The notes below the pieces were generated by a model. That model ran no database searches. It had not been told where the DNA came from and worked only from the letters and a program-made list of their open reading frames with translations. Shown here one piece after another: positions 12,232 through 24,884 of a stretch of DNA of 64,000 nucleotides. The translations under genes and the position numbers were made by a program. This DNA is from Gyrodactylus bullatarudis (taxonomy: Eukaryota > Platyhelminthes > Monogenea > Gyrodactylidea > Gyrodactylidae), in contig SSNU01000311.1 of NCBI GenBank assembly GCA_012064415.1, positions 407,991-471,990 of the forward strand, given 5' to 3'. Every line of letters begins with the position of its first letter. Positions within the stretch are counted from its first letter, which is position 1.

Positions 12232-12789
12232 TGTACAATAACTTGTATGGTTACTGAAATAAATGAAAAAATAATACTAAAAAAGTAATGGAATTTACTT
12301 AGAAGTAGTTATAAATCATCATATGAAGAAGATTCATGTGTGTGTTTCAAGACTATAGAGCTGGTCCCTAATTTTGAAATATGTAAAGTTTCTCGATAAA
12401 TAAAAAATAAAGCCCATATTCTTATTCACCGTCCCTTAAATAGTAGAATGTAAACTTTATATTGTAAAATCGAGTAACTTTCTTTCGATTCATGGAGGTG
12501 GCCTATTCTACTCAAGACTAAAATATTGAAAATGAACTACATAAAAAAATAGAAGTATATGAAGAATTCTTTCAAAAGTGGAAATTCAAAAATCAAAATT
12601 GCATTTTCAATGTTTTTCAAAAGGTTTAGGTGTCATGAAATTTAGATTCACTTTGATAGAAGATTTGCTAAGAGCAAAAGATACTGTGATTTAAAATAAT
12701 CAGTTAGTTGTACAATAACTTGTACTGTTACTGAAATAAATGAAAAAATAATACTGTAAGTTATGGTATTTACTTAGAAGTAGTTATGT
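12232..12789. repeat. Direct repeat pair, about 80 bp each
   Basis: Units at about 12232-12313 and 12709-12789 both begin with TGTACAATAACTTGTA and run through ACTGAAATAAATGAAAAAA to TTACTTAGAAGTAGTTAT, with a handful of differences. The spacing is about 477 bp. No coding content. Confidence 0.75.
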
Positions 12790-13472
12790 AATTTTTACGT
12801 TTGAATGCGTTTGAACAATGTTCAATGAACATTCTGCAAAAGCATTGGTATTTAAAGTCTGTATATCTTATAATAAGATTCTTACCACCGATTATTCATA
12901 TATTGACTGCTGGAGATTGGTACTAATTCTAATAGAATTTGAATGGATTTCCGATTATTAGATAAACAAGCTCTGACGCTCGGAATCTGTCTAATTGAAC
13001 CCTCCTTTTTAATCATGATGGACATTTTTCACACCTGATGCAGTGAACATTAGAATCTTCAAAGACTAAACCAAGTAGTTGTGACGTTGTGTTGTTTCAT
13101 TTTTTTGAAAATGAATGAAAATGAGGCATAAAAACTCACTTCATGACTGATGCATTCATCCGTTAGAATCTAACGGTTAGATGGATCAAATAAAATACAT
13201 TTGTTATGATTCAAATCTTACATGTCAGTTGTGAATAGCTCTTGAATTTTATTTGCAAATGTTAATAGCCAATTAAAATTGATATAGAATAATTAAGATT
13301 CAAAACAAGCACGTGAGCTTCTATGTGCTGAGAGAATATGAATCGCACTAAAATTTATTAATTGAATCTATTACAAAATCCAAATATCCCTCAATACACC
13401 AAATTAATATCTTTTCGATTATTTCTAACAAAACTATATGATATATCTTAGTAATTTTGTTATAATCATAAA

Positions 13473-14129
13473 ATGATTCGAATGATAACCCCAATTTCCT
13501 TTTTATTTCGATTTCAAGCTTCTTCACTAAAATCGCACAATTTTATAAATACTTTTGCGATCAGACCCATTGTTAGATTATCTACAACTAGTAGTACAAA
13601 TACTGAAAATCATCAGGACAGTGAGAGCAAAAAAATTTCAATTTATCAAAGATTTAAAAATGCATATAAGGATTATGGCAAAACTCTGGTCTTTGTACAC
13701 ATTTCAACCTCAATTTTCTATTTTTCTGGCTGTTACTTCTTATCTTCTAAGTTTGTTGATTTTTAACTTTCCAGGGGTATCCTAACACCTGAGATTACAT
13801 CAAAATATATCCCCGAGTGGCTCCAACATTCATCAGGAGAAAAGGAAATATCAACAAGCTCCTACTCCGGGATACTTTTGGCATATCTTGTTTACAAAAT
13901 CATCACTCCTATTAGATATCCAACAACTATTTACTTCACCAAAATAGCTGTTAGATTGCTTCAGAATCAAGGAAGAATTTCTCCAATAGCCGAAGAGGAT
14001 AAGATAAGAAATTTAGCTAGAGAGAGTGTTAGAATACAAAGGTCCTTGGTAAGGAAAAAAATTAACGATAAGAAATCCTCAACAATTGAAAGAGCTAAAA
14101 GTATTGCGAGAAATTACAGAAATAAATAG
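13473..14129 (+). CDS. FAM210/DUF1279 mitochondrial membrane protein
   Basis: Two exons, 13473-13750 and 13775-14129, are separated by a 24-bp intron (GT at 13751, AG at 13773-13774) and give 210 residues. The N-terminus is rich in Arg, Ser and hydrophobics without acidic residues, like a mitochondrial presequence. The DUF1279 core follows: RFKNAYKDYGKTLVFVHIST, a hydrophobic segment, then a second hydrophobic stretch (LLAYLVYKIITPIRYP) typical of FAM210A/B. Joining the exons restores the continuous domain, which supports the tiny intron. Family members sit in the mitochondrial inner membrane and influence mitochondrial translation or iron and haem metabolism; the A/B distinction cannot be made. 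The C-terminus is basic. Its stop is 22 bp from the stop of the convergent LYRM4 gene. Confidence 0.85.
13751..13774 (+). other. 24-bp spliceosomal intron in the FAM210 gene
   Basis: The intron begins GTTTG and ends TTTCCAG, with TTTTTAAC as a plausible branch region. Removing it joins ...FLSSK to GILTPEITSKY in frame; reading through it meets a stop. It is among the shortest introns in the window. Confidence 0.85.
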
Positions 14130-14151
14130 ATCAATTTAGAAATTTATTCTT

Positions 14152-14379
14152 TTAATTTTTTTCCAAAACATTCTTCGTGTGGTACCAAGAGCCTATTTTA
14201 CTTTGTCTTTCCATGATACCAAGTAGCTTGCGAGCTTCATCAAGAACTTCTTCTGAAACAGCTGAATGGTTCAAAGTTTCGAACTTCGACTTTACGTATG
14301 ATTGAAAATAATTCCTGTATCCATAATTTGAAAACTTCCCAGCTGTTCGGATAAGCTCTTCGTATAATATTTTACTCAT
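14152..14379 (-). CDS. LYRM4: LYRM4/ISD11, iron-sulfur cluster assembly
   Basis: This small single-exon protein of 75 residues should bind and stabilise the cysteine desulfurase NFS1 in the mitochondrial matrix together with acyl carrier protein. The LYR-type helix is present as ILYEELIRTAGKFSNYGYRNYF, with LYE in place of the textbook LYR. The family hallmark EARKLLGIMERQSKIGSWYHT aligns with the DLGVIRRQVHIGQLYST region of other ISD11 proteins. The length is a little short of the usual 90 residues because both ends are trimmed. It converges with FAM210 (22 bp between stops) and is divergent from NIP7 (170 bp between starts), so a shared promoter is likely. Confidence 0.85.
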   Translation of the reverse strand: MSKILYEELIRTAGKFSNYGYRNYFQSYVKSKFETLNHSAVSEEVLDEARKLLGIMERQSKIGSWYHTKNVLEKN

Positions 14380-14549
14380 CTTGGCAAAGATTAGATAATC
14401 TAATTTAGATTGAATCTATTAGATTCTAATTTTGAAGGTTTTTACCGCCGAAATTGAAGAATTAGTTCAATTTAAACAACTATTTTAAGTGGAACTTTGT
14501 TTTAAGTCACAAAATATTTGTAATATTTGCACTGATAGCATTTCAAGTG
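14380..14549. promoter_or_regulatory. Likely bidirectional promoter, LYRM4/NIP7
   Basis: Only 170 bp separate two divergent start codons, so both promoters and 5' untranslated regions must lie here. I saw no clear TATA element that would assign direction. Confidence 0.5.
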
Positions 14550-15118
14550 ATGAGGGACCTAAAAGAAGTCGAATTTAGAGCATTTCAAGAGAAAATTCAG
14601 AAATAGTAAGATTTTCTTCATCTCATCCATTCAGTATACCAAGTTTGACTGTTTTAACTGACCGAGAAGATGGAAAATATTGTTTCAAATATCACCGTGA
14701 ACGCGTCTACTATGCTAAACAATCCCTTTCTAGAATAGCAGCTACTATCGAAAAAAAGAAATTGCTATCTTTTGGAACATGTTTAGGAAAATTTTCTAAA
14801 AAGGGAGTATTTAAACTTCACATTACAGCGTTGGATTTCTTGTCACCATATGCCAAATATAGAATCTGGACTAAACCTTCTGCTGAACAACAATTTCTCT
14901 ACGGCCAACACGTTATAAAAAGTGGTCTTGCAAGAATTACAGATGATGCCCCTCAATATACTGGAGCTATTATAATGAATATGGCAGATTTACCAATTGG
15001 GTTTGGGGCAACTGCAAAATCTGCCATTCAGGCTAAAAATACTGATCCAATGACGATTGTTGCTTTTCACCAGGCTGATCTTGGTGAATACATTAGAAAC
15101 GAAGATAATTTGGTATAA
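14550..15118 (+). CDS. NIP7: NIP7, 60S ribosome biogenesis factor
   Basis: Two exons, 14550-14605 and 14635-15118, with a 29-bp intron between them, encode 179 residues; human NIP7 has 180. The short first exon supplies the conserved N-terminal helix (MRDLKEVEFRAFQEKIQKYI), which a scan for long frames would miss. The body contains the hallmark GKYCFKYHRERVYY, FGTCLGKFSKKGVFKLH and the C-terminal PUA domain (AKYRIWTKPSAEQQFLYG through GFGATAKS and FHQADLGEYIR). NIP7 acts in the nucleolus in pre-rRNA processing and 60S assembly. Its stop is only 15 bp from that of the convergent ZCCHC4 gene, so their 3' ends almost certainly overlap on opposite strands. Confidence 0.95.
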
Positions 15119-15133
15119 AAATAAAGTTTTTTA

Positions 15134-16335
15134 CTATTCAACATCATGTTTTGTCCTCTTGCAATTTTCATACTTTTCCTGGTGACATTTATTGCAAAAT
15201 TTACAATGTTTGTAAGTTTTTCCATGCTAAAGTATATATTAAATTAGTAATTACCCTCGTTGGACATTTTCCACACCTGATGCAGTGAACATTGTTAGGA
15301 TGGACGTACTTTTCACAAGCATTACAATATTTGTAGATGGTATCCTCACCGGGAATTGGTCTCAAATTTTCTAATTCAATGTTGGTGAAAAAACGAACAA
15401 CAGATTCATATCTCTTACCAGTTGAACCTGTACCATCGGATTTAAATTTTGGGTGATTTTCATAAGTGACTCTATAATCACTCATTAATAGACTCGGATC
15501 TGTTTTGGCGATCCGCTTTTCAAAGTAATAAGGCATAACAAATATAATTTTTGTCTCATTGGCTGAGGAGAGATCAGTGCTCAGTTTATCAAGGTGAGAT
15601 ACGACAAGATCAATTTGCGTTGAGAATGGTGGATCACAAAATATCAGAATTTTTTCACTTTTGAATCTGTCAATAAAGCGCTGTCGATCGATCTGATCAC
15701 TATAAAATTGTCCATTTACCATGTTGAACAGATAAAATTCTTGGTTAGAGTAAAAGTTTGTTAGCCTTGTGTCGGCATCCAACAGGACAGCCGTTATTTT
15801 CTTACTTCTCATTGTGCTATACAAATTTTGATGCTCGAATAGTCTGGGTGATCCGACAAATATGACAGTGGTAAATTTATTCATTTCAATAAAGTATAAA
15901 ATTTGATTTATCGTTGGTAAATCGAAATGATATTGCTAAAGAAAATAAAATGGTGTTAATAGTTACCGCCAAGGTTTTATCTTTTGATATTTGATTCAGG
16001 ATAAGACTAGGCATTCTAAGCTGATTTGATGTGAGATTTTCCCTTTTGGTGTGATTGAGATGAATCTCACAATCATAAGATAGAATGCAACAATCGAAAC
16101 AATAAAAGGGCTTGCCATCATTAACACCATGAATATTTGATAAGATGGTTTTATTATTTTTGATGAGGTTGTGTAAAATTTCATCGTTTCGACATTCAGA
16201 CTGAGATTTGAAAACTGAACAGACAGTATTGTTAATATGTCCGATTATTGTTTCAATTTTAGTTCCATGGAAGCAAAAAGAGTCTTTGGCAAGAGAAATG
16301 GCATCAAACTTTCTTTTCCGAGGAGTAGAAGACAT
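15134..16335 (-). CDS. ZCCHC4: ZCCHC4, 28S rRNA N6-adenosine methyltransferase
   Basis: Three exons, 15967-16335, 15255-15935 and 15134-15226, are joined by introns of 31 bp (15936-15966) and 28 bp (15227-15254), giving 380 residues. The N-terminal zinc module contains FCFHG and FYCFDCCILSYDC. The Rossmann methyltransferase domain starts near TTVIFVGSPRLFEHQ and carries the catalytic DPPF (ILIFCDPPFSTQ) and YRVTYENHPKF. A zinc cluster follows (CNACEKYVHPNNVHCIRCGKC, then GKTYKHCKFCNKC). ZCCHC4 methylates one adenosine of 28S rRNA. The protein ends just after the cluster (KRTKHDVE), so the C-terminal CCHC knuckle that named the human gene appears to be missing. It lies 84 bp downstream of SARNP on the same strand. 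Confidence 0.92.
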
Positions 16336-16419
16336 TTACTCATGAAATTTCATAAAGGTTTATTTATTTGAATTGAACAAGAATTAAATTATTCAATGCC
16401 TTAAAACAATTTTTACATT

Positions 16420-17173
16420 TTAAACAGCAGTAGAGTTATTAAAACGATTTGCTCGACGCTCCAGTTTCTCTGCCAATTCATCAACATTATATCCCGTATT
16501 ATCCTGTATTTTAGAATTTTTAGAAGCTGAAGCTGCTTCAGGAATATTAAATCTTTCTGCTCTTCTCTTTAATTTTTCTGCATATTCCGAATCATTGGTC
16601 TACAAATTATATAAGATTAAATCATAGATTACTTCTGGCTTAGTACTAGTTGATCCAAATCGAGCTGCTCTTTTGGCTTTCCTTTCATCTTCAGTCAGAG
16701 CTGTATTGTCAGAAATAGGAATACTGAATCGTTTAGCTCTAGCAATCATGGCGTCATTGGAAAAAATTTTAGTAGGAGAACCGGATGAGCCAAATCTTTC
16801 TTGACGAAGAGCAGACTTTTCTTCATCAGTCATACTTACTTTTGGTTTGTCATTCCTATTAGATTCTTCAGATTTAGTGGTTTCACCAACAGCAGATTCT
16901 TTACTTTGTTCACATTTATCGTCAAGTAATTCAGATTCGTTGATTGTATCATCACCTAGTAGTTCAGCTTCTTCTTCTGGCGCAACATTTATTTTTTGTT
17001 TTGAAGATGCATCAGCCTCAAGAATTCTATCAATGAGCTCAGCTTTTTTGCCATTTTCTGATAACAGTTTATTCTTGCAGATATTTTTCAATTCTTGAAG
17101 CTTATATAATGGTTAAACTATGATGAAATACCTTGAGCTTGTTTAGTTCGTCCTTTTTAAGTTCCTGTGTCAT
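16420..17173 (-). CDS. SARNP: SARNP/Tho1-like SAP-domain mRNA export factor
   Basis: Three exons, 17132-17173, 16633-17100 and 16420-16599, with introns of 31 bp (17101-17131) and 33 bp (16600-16632), give 229 residues (human 210). The SAP domain spans the first junction: MTQELKKDELNKLK joins LQELKNICKNKLLSENGKKAELIDRIL, the helix-extended-helix that binds DNA/RNA. An acidic middle follows, then three repeats of the AxRxxRFxxP type (ARAKRFSIPI, KAARFG, RRAERFNIPE) that in Tho1/CIP29 contact the DEAD-box helicase UAP56 and RNA. The protein works with TREX in mRNA export. It is divergent from RUVBL1, with 103 bp between start codons. Confidence 0.92.
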
Positions 17174-18814
<1,641 letters not shown>

Positions 18815-19402
18815 ATTAATCCTACTTAAATACCCGGTACTTTTTCAATATAAAATTTCAAGAAAATTTATCACATTGTTCTCATTTGAGAAAGATCTTA
18901 GTAGCTTTGTTAATTTTTAAATGAACGAACATCTGAAAGTGAGATTAGCTATAAGCTGAGATATGAGTCGTTTATCTTGAAATAGATTTTGATCATTCAA
19001 AGTTATTCAATGATAAGATAAATTATAGCTTAATATCCTGGGGATTTCAGGAATTGAAATACCTAATAAAAAATCTCCCTGAAAAAATAAAAAGAATTGG
19101 GAGAAAAAGTAGATTTTGAAACCTTGAAACTGATTTAACCGATGGCAACTGTTTACTTGACATAATATCATAAGAAACGCAATTTCATTGACCTAAAAAC
19201 TCTGCAACAAGTGAATTAATTACGAAGATGCTAAAATTTATAGAAAGATTTTTATTAATTAAAAACTTTGAGTTATCATCATAGTAAAAAAACGTAGAAA
19301 AGTAAATGCTTCAGACAAAGTTGTTTTAGGTTTAACAGTTACAAATGGAGAAATTATTAAAAAGTTTAGGTTTAGAGTAGAAAATAGTTAGCGTACATCG
19401 GT
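18815..19402. other. Intergenic, between convergent RUVBL1 and RNPS1
   Basis: AT-rich sequence containing the 3' untranslated regions of the two genes. I saw no additional gene or repeat. Confidence 0.6.
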
Positions 19403-22400
19403 TTAGTCAGAACCACTACTGGACGAGCTACTGCTTGATGAAGAGGAACTGCCAGATGAGCTGCTACTAGCACTGCGTTTCTTATTTTTGGCTAGAAATA
19501 GGAAAGAAGTTCAATTGAAATCTAAAATTTTAGACAAATGCAATAAATAATTTATTCATTTAAAATTCTTAGATGTAAAGTAATGTACTCTCAACACGTT
19601 ATTCTGATTTTTGGCTCGTCATTGGTCCTAATTTGAATTGAGATTTGAATTATGAACCTTTCACATTTTATAAAGAAAGTTTGAAATATTTCTATCTTGA
19701 TCTGAAAGGTTGCTTTCGTACTAGTTAGAGAACTGTATAACAAAATAAGAGGATTCTAAGGGAATTATTAGTCAAAAACTAATTTGGTCGCGTCAAAAGA
19801 AATAACACTTTTGAGATGTGTAATTAATTTAACCCGCTCGTTATCAGGAAAAAACCAATTGAGCTTTTTATTTGATTTTTTCACTAACTTATCTATCATG
19901 TTCTGTTGAAAAATCTTTATGTAGTTGAAATTTTCGCCAAACTAGTGAAGAGATTTTATCAAAGCTTTTTATCAAGTTTAATTTGAATTATTCTATTTTT
20001 GAAGGAAAAATTAGAAAAGGTAGAACAAAATTGAAGCCAGATAAGAAGATGATATAAAATATTCCATCAAAATAAAGATAAATAACAATGAATGTACTCA
20101 CAATCATTTGCTGGTTTTGACTTTTTCTTGTTAGGTGAGCTGCTAGCACTGCTAGAACTGGAACTAGAAGAGCTTGATGAAGATGACGAGCTAGATGTGG
20201 TAGTAAATCGTCTTCTTCTAGGATTAGAAGGATTCGACTTTTTCGAAGGACTCTGGGCTCCTTTTTTTAGAGGTGAATGACTCCTGGAACGACGTCTAGA
20301 AGGACTTGGACGTCTGTAGTTTGAAGGTGGTGAACGACGACGACCCTCTTTTTCTCTACCAGCAAAAGGACTAACTGTTCGACGACGATTACTTCTTGAG
20401 TTAGATCTTCTTTGATGATTTCTAACTGGAGATCGTCTACGGGCCCCACCATTGCGATTGACAGGGCTAGTGGAATGTTTATCTCTATTTCTGTTTCTTC
20501 TATCTCTACTATGATTATCTGCTCTACGTCGAATAGGAGGACCTGGATTCAGTGTATACGGAAGTTTACGACCTTTATCGGGAACTGGATTGACATTAAC
20601 AATTTGGCCATCAATTTGTCCCCCATTCATGTAGTTAACAGCTTCGTTGGCGTTGCCAGGGAGATCATACGTGATATATGCATAGCCCATACTAAATTGA
20701 GGGTGTACACGATCCATCGGCATAGAGACCGAAGTTACTTTGCCATACATGCCGAATATTTCTTCAACACATTCCTAAACGGAAATGAAATTAATCTATA
20801 TAAATTTATAAATAGATAAAATAAAATATATATAAAATAACAAGAAATATTTCGTTCTAGTTAAACTTTGTAAGTATAGGTGCTGCACTATTCATTATAT
20901 TTAAAAATAAATATATATCATAAAAAATCTTTAGCTTGATGTTCCATAGCCATGAATATAGAGAAGACTTAGTGGCAAAAAACTTTGGCCAAGTGATAAA
21001 TATTTGATGAATAGTTAGAAAACGAGTAAATTTGTTAGGCAAAATGATAAAATCTGTCAATATCTCATATACTTTCTGTAAATTGATAATACACTGAAAA
21101 GATCTTAGACTTTTTGTAAAAATGACTTAGACCAATTGTAAACAAGGTCTTATACCCTTAGACTTTTTGTAATTAACCTATTAGTTTATATACAAAAAAA
21201 GAAATGCTATATTGAAGCATGATTATAAAAATATTTATAAATTTATAGCACAAAGATGTTTGAAACTTGTCTCTCTTCCATCAAGAAGTCGATTAAAATT
21301 ACGAAAAAAAATCGGAAAAACGAGGCTCACTTTCATCAATCAAAGAAAATAACTTTTGAAAAATGAGAGGGGTGGCAGAAAAAAGTTTTCATAGATCAAA
21401 AATAGACAAAAAATCAAATTCGATATAGCCTAAAGATTCATTTAATTATCGCATGGAGTTCGAATTTCGATTTCTTGATCATTTATACTGTTTGAATATA
21501 AGTCAACTTCTGATGATTAAAGATTCGTCAAATTTAATGATAATACTTTCTCGTGTGAAAGTCTTGTTTCTATATTTTTATTAAACTATGGGTAAAAATA
21601 GGCTTCTAAAAAAACAATCTCAGAAGACTAAGGTTTTTTAATGTAGTTATACAACAGATTGCAAATTGATACAAAGTAAAAGTCAAATGAACTTGGAATT
21701 TGAATATTAGCCATTATTAGGGCGACAAAAAATATGCAATTAAAAAAAAAATAAATGCCATTTTCGAAAAAAATACATGTCGAAATATGTAGTTCATTTT
21801 TTTAGGTACTATTACTTCACAATAGTTTTAATGGATAAAATGACAAATATTTCATTGGGAAAGTTCGTAAATGCTTGTTGCTTGACACCTATTTTAATGA
21901 TTGACTCTGAGAACCAAAAACTTTAAATTGTACCAATGAGAGAGAAGTATGAAAATTAAAATTTTATCCTATTCTAATTGTTTCTGTTCAATCTGTTCAC
22001 TACATAAGACCTTGACAACAAATGGAGGTTTGTATCACATTTATCTCAATCAGCCTACTTTGTTTGAGAAGGGATGAAAAAATTGTTGCTTAGTTCTATA
22101 ATATGCATAAAATAGTGTAAAATTATGCACTCAGAATAAAAATGTGATAAGCTTAAAAATATGTAAAATATGCGGCCTAAAAGTAAGAATTTTTAAAAAC
22201 AGTTTACATAACTGCATTCGCATTGGATTTCTAAAAGGGGTATATGACAGTTTTAAAAATATGCAAAACATATTTTTTGTCGCCCTAGCCATCATATATC
22301 AAATGCATTATGACACAATTCTACATATTTTCTATAATATATATCATGTGTCCCCTAACTAATCATAACATAAACTACATACTCAACCCTGAGAAAGCTA

Positions 22401-24884
22401 CAATAAGAATATTACAGACACATCATAGACCCCCTTTTCGGACACCAGATTTATTGAATCTTTATTTATTACTTGATATTCCTATGACAAATATACTCCC
22501 AAAATTTGCTCAATTATCAAAATAAATCGAAGGCTGATAAGGTTTTTGAGAAAAAAATTATGTCAAGGCCTACAAAAGGTCTAAATACGAGGTAAAAATT
22601 TCGAGATAAAAAATTTAATAACAAGAAATAACCTATAGATGTCATTAATAAATTTTTTCATGAGTAGCCTGTTCTGACGTTATTTCTACTCAATAAAAAT
22701 TATTATTCTTCTACAATAAACCCTTGAAAATGAATTATAGTTAGCATGAACTAAAATAGAAGGAGTAGTTCAGAGTGAAAGAGAATCATTAGTGGTTTAC
22801 TAGCTATTTATTTTATTGTTGTGTTGTCTCCACCTCAGTTTTATTTCTTCAAATCATCCTCATCATGTACACAACAACAGTTCTCAGTTCTATGTATAAT
22901 AATACTTTGGTTGGTTGATTAGTTAAGAGAGATGTAGATATATAATATATATACAGAGTTATATATAAATAGAGCTAGTAGTAGTTAATAAAACAGTATA
23001 GTAATAATCATAACAAAATAGAGTTGGAGAAATAATAATAATCAATAGAGAAAAATTCATCAAAAAAATGAGAATATATACTAAAGAAAATGAACGATGT
23101 ATTTGAAAAAGAACTGTGAATATTAAAAATAAAATATTCTAAACTCTATTAGTTATATACTACTATTATAATATAATATATATATGATATGATGTGTACA
23201 TATGATTGTGTATATATCCATGTGTGTTACATGCATATTACATATGGTTAAAGGTGTATGAGTTGAAATGATTGGATAATCTCTGTTCATGTTGATGAGT
23301 TTGCCAACAACAACCAGAGCAGAACCCAGTATATTTACATTGCCCTCTTTACCTTGGATTTGTAGAGCATTTCATATGAGTAATGTAGAGTATATCATCG
23401 TATTCCTGGACAAAAGAAGGAGAACAACAATACATTGAGTAGAAGTGTAGTAGAGGAGCATTTTATGTATATTTAGAAAGAAGAGAGAGAGAAGGAGAGA
23501 ATTAAGGGGAGATAGAGGGAGTGTATTTTTCCCTTTTCCCCCCAGAAAAAAAAGAAATAAACCAAGAAATGGATCAATGAATAGAGAGAGAATGAGAAAT
23601 GTGTGTTGGGTAGAAAAAGGGGTAATGTGAGAATTAATACATGGGACAAATCTCAAAAGACATGACTCTCCTTTCATAGCTAGAGTACACAATGAAAAGA
23701 GAGGCATGTGGAAAAGTTGGCAAAATGAGATTCAAAAACTATAGAGAACAGGTGGAATATGGATCAGATTGGAGTGGATATGTGTGAGATACATAAGTTA
23801 TGAAATTATAAAAAAAATTAATAAAGCGAAAAGGTTCTCTGAATTCTATTGGGAGAGGAAGAAGTTGACCGTATACTTGAAAGAAAGAGTTCAAATTAGA
23901 GAAAAAAACCACATGTTCATTTAATTCAACAACTAGATGAAAGCTAACGGAGAGCTCTGTCTCTGCAAATTTTTGATTTTGCATGAATGTGTAAATATTA
24001 AATATTTTTCATTATTAAAAATTTCTTTGAATCCCTCATTCATCTGAAGAGTGAGAAAAAATGTGCACTTCTCTTTGATAAAGTAAGAGTGTGCGTACTC
24101 AGTCATGAAAGATAGAGTTGGTTTGATATCAATCATTTATATGATCTTTTAATACGAAATTATTCATATTTTTCAAGGGTTGTTAATATTTATGGTTCTT
24201 TTAGCATTCATGACAAAGTTAACTGATTTCGTGGATCATATTCAAGAAATGTGTATTGGAAAAAATTAACATTGGTTTTGAACTGGGTCACCGATGTGAT
24301 GAGATTTCAAATAAAAAGATGCAAGGATGTTTCTCACAAATAAGGCCCGAAATAAAGGAAACATCCTGGCATCTCTTTACTGTATTTTAAAAATCTTCAT
24401 GATTTTAAAAATACCGAGTAAAGTAAAAAACAAAACATGTAAATATAAATACTCTATTGATAAATAGTAAGAAGTATTTATGATTTATTGACAAGTTTAG
24501 AGGCATGCAGAAATGTAAAAACCTAAGATGCATGCTATTCTAAAGAGAATAAAAATTACTTACTTTGGTAACATTTCTAGATAAACGATCCACCATAATT
24601 TTTGTAAATGTGATCATTTGTTCTGCGACTGGTTTGGCACTAGCAATATTTGTCTTATCATTCATAGAATCTCCAATTGGACTGGTCGACTTTTTTACTG
24701 GACTCTTGGATGATTTACGGCTAGATTTAGAGGAACTGGAACTAGACGAGTCAGAACGAGAAGAGTTTCGACGCTTCGACTGTACTTTTTTGCCTTTTTC
24801 ACTTGATGTGCTACTATTCCGTTTTACATTTCGGGATCGAGAATTGGCCGATGTTGATCTTCGTCTAGCTGCTACCGAAGGCAT
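19403..24884 (-). CDS. RNPS1: RNPS1, exon-junction/ASAP splicing factor
   Basis: Three exons, 24564-24884, 20102-20774 and 19403-19491, give 360 residues. Exon 1 encodes a Ser/Arg/Lys-rich region and the first strand of the RRM (IMVDRLSRNVTK). Exon 2 completes the RRM (EEIFGMYGKVTSVSMPMDRVHP, GYAYITYD, GGQIDGQIVNVNPV), followed by an RS-rich tail with serine runs. Exon 3 adds a last Lys/Ser tail ending SGSD. RNPS1 joins ACIN1 and SAP18 in the ASAP complex, binds exon junction complexes and modulates splicing and nonsense-mediated decay. Intron 1 (20775-24563, 3.8 kb) contains a hAT-like MITE; the other intron is about 610 bp. The RRM junction is exactly where family homology requires it. Confidence 0.93.
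20775..24563 (-). other. 3.8-kb first intron of RNPS1
   Basis: Donor GTAAGT after ...SRNVTK, acceptor CGTTTAG before ECVEEIFG. It contains the MITE at 21718-22287 and AT-rich simple sequence near 22930-23230. Several unrelated open frames (for example 23372-23707) lack homology and I take them as chance. Confidence 0.8.
21718..22287. mobile_element. hAT-like MITE, 570 bp, nonautonomous
   Basis: The left end reads TAGGGCGACAAAAAATATG and the right end is its reverse complement apart from the innermost bases. The element is bordered by 8-bp target site duplications, GCCATTAT (21710-21717) and GCCATCAT (22288-22295), with one mismatch. An 8-bp duplication and TAGGG-type termini fit the hAT superfamily. 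The interior has no transposase frame, so it would depend on a full-length relative. It lies in the first intron of RNPS1. Confidence 0.75.

Larger units (their letters stand above)
3991..13472. other. Gene-poor 9.5-kb region
   Basis: I found no gene here that I could support. The region contains copy 2 of the 116-bp block, a perfect hairpin at 4614-4640, two diverged direct repeats (about 5930-6090 with 7400-7565, and about 8000-8200 with 9050-9250), an 80-bp direct repeat at 12232 and 12709, an (AAT)n run near 6370 and a small piece matching the ZCCHC4 coding sequence at 13018-13051. A 92-codon frame on the minus strand at 10997-11275 has no recognisable family. Confidence 0.6.

Noticed and set aside
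20092..20280. Plus-strand Leu/Glu-rich frame over the RNPS1 tail
   Set aside because: It is the antisense of serine and arginine codon runs in a conserved gene.
23372..24136. Three minus-strand open frames inside the large RNPS1 intron
   Set aside because: Low-complexity, Leu/Phe/Ser-rich translations of purine-rich DNA with no homology, overlapping one another and lacking splice context.
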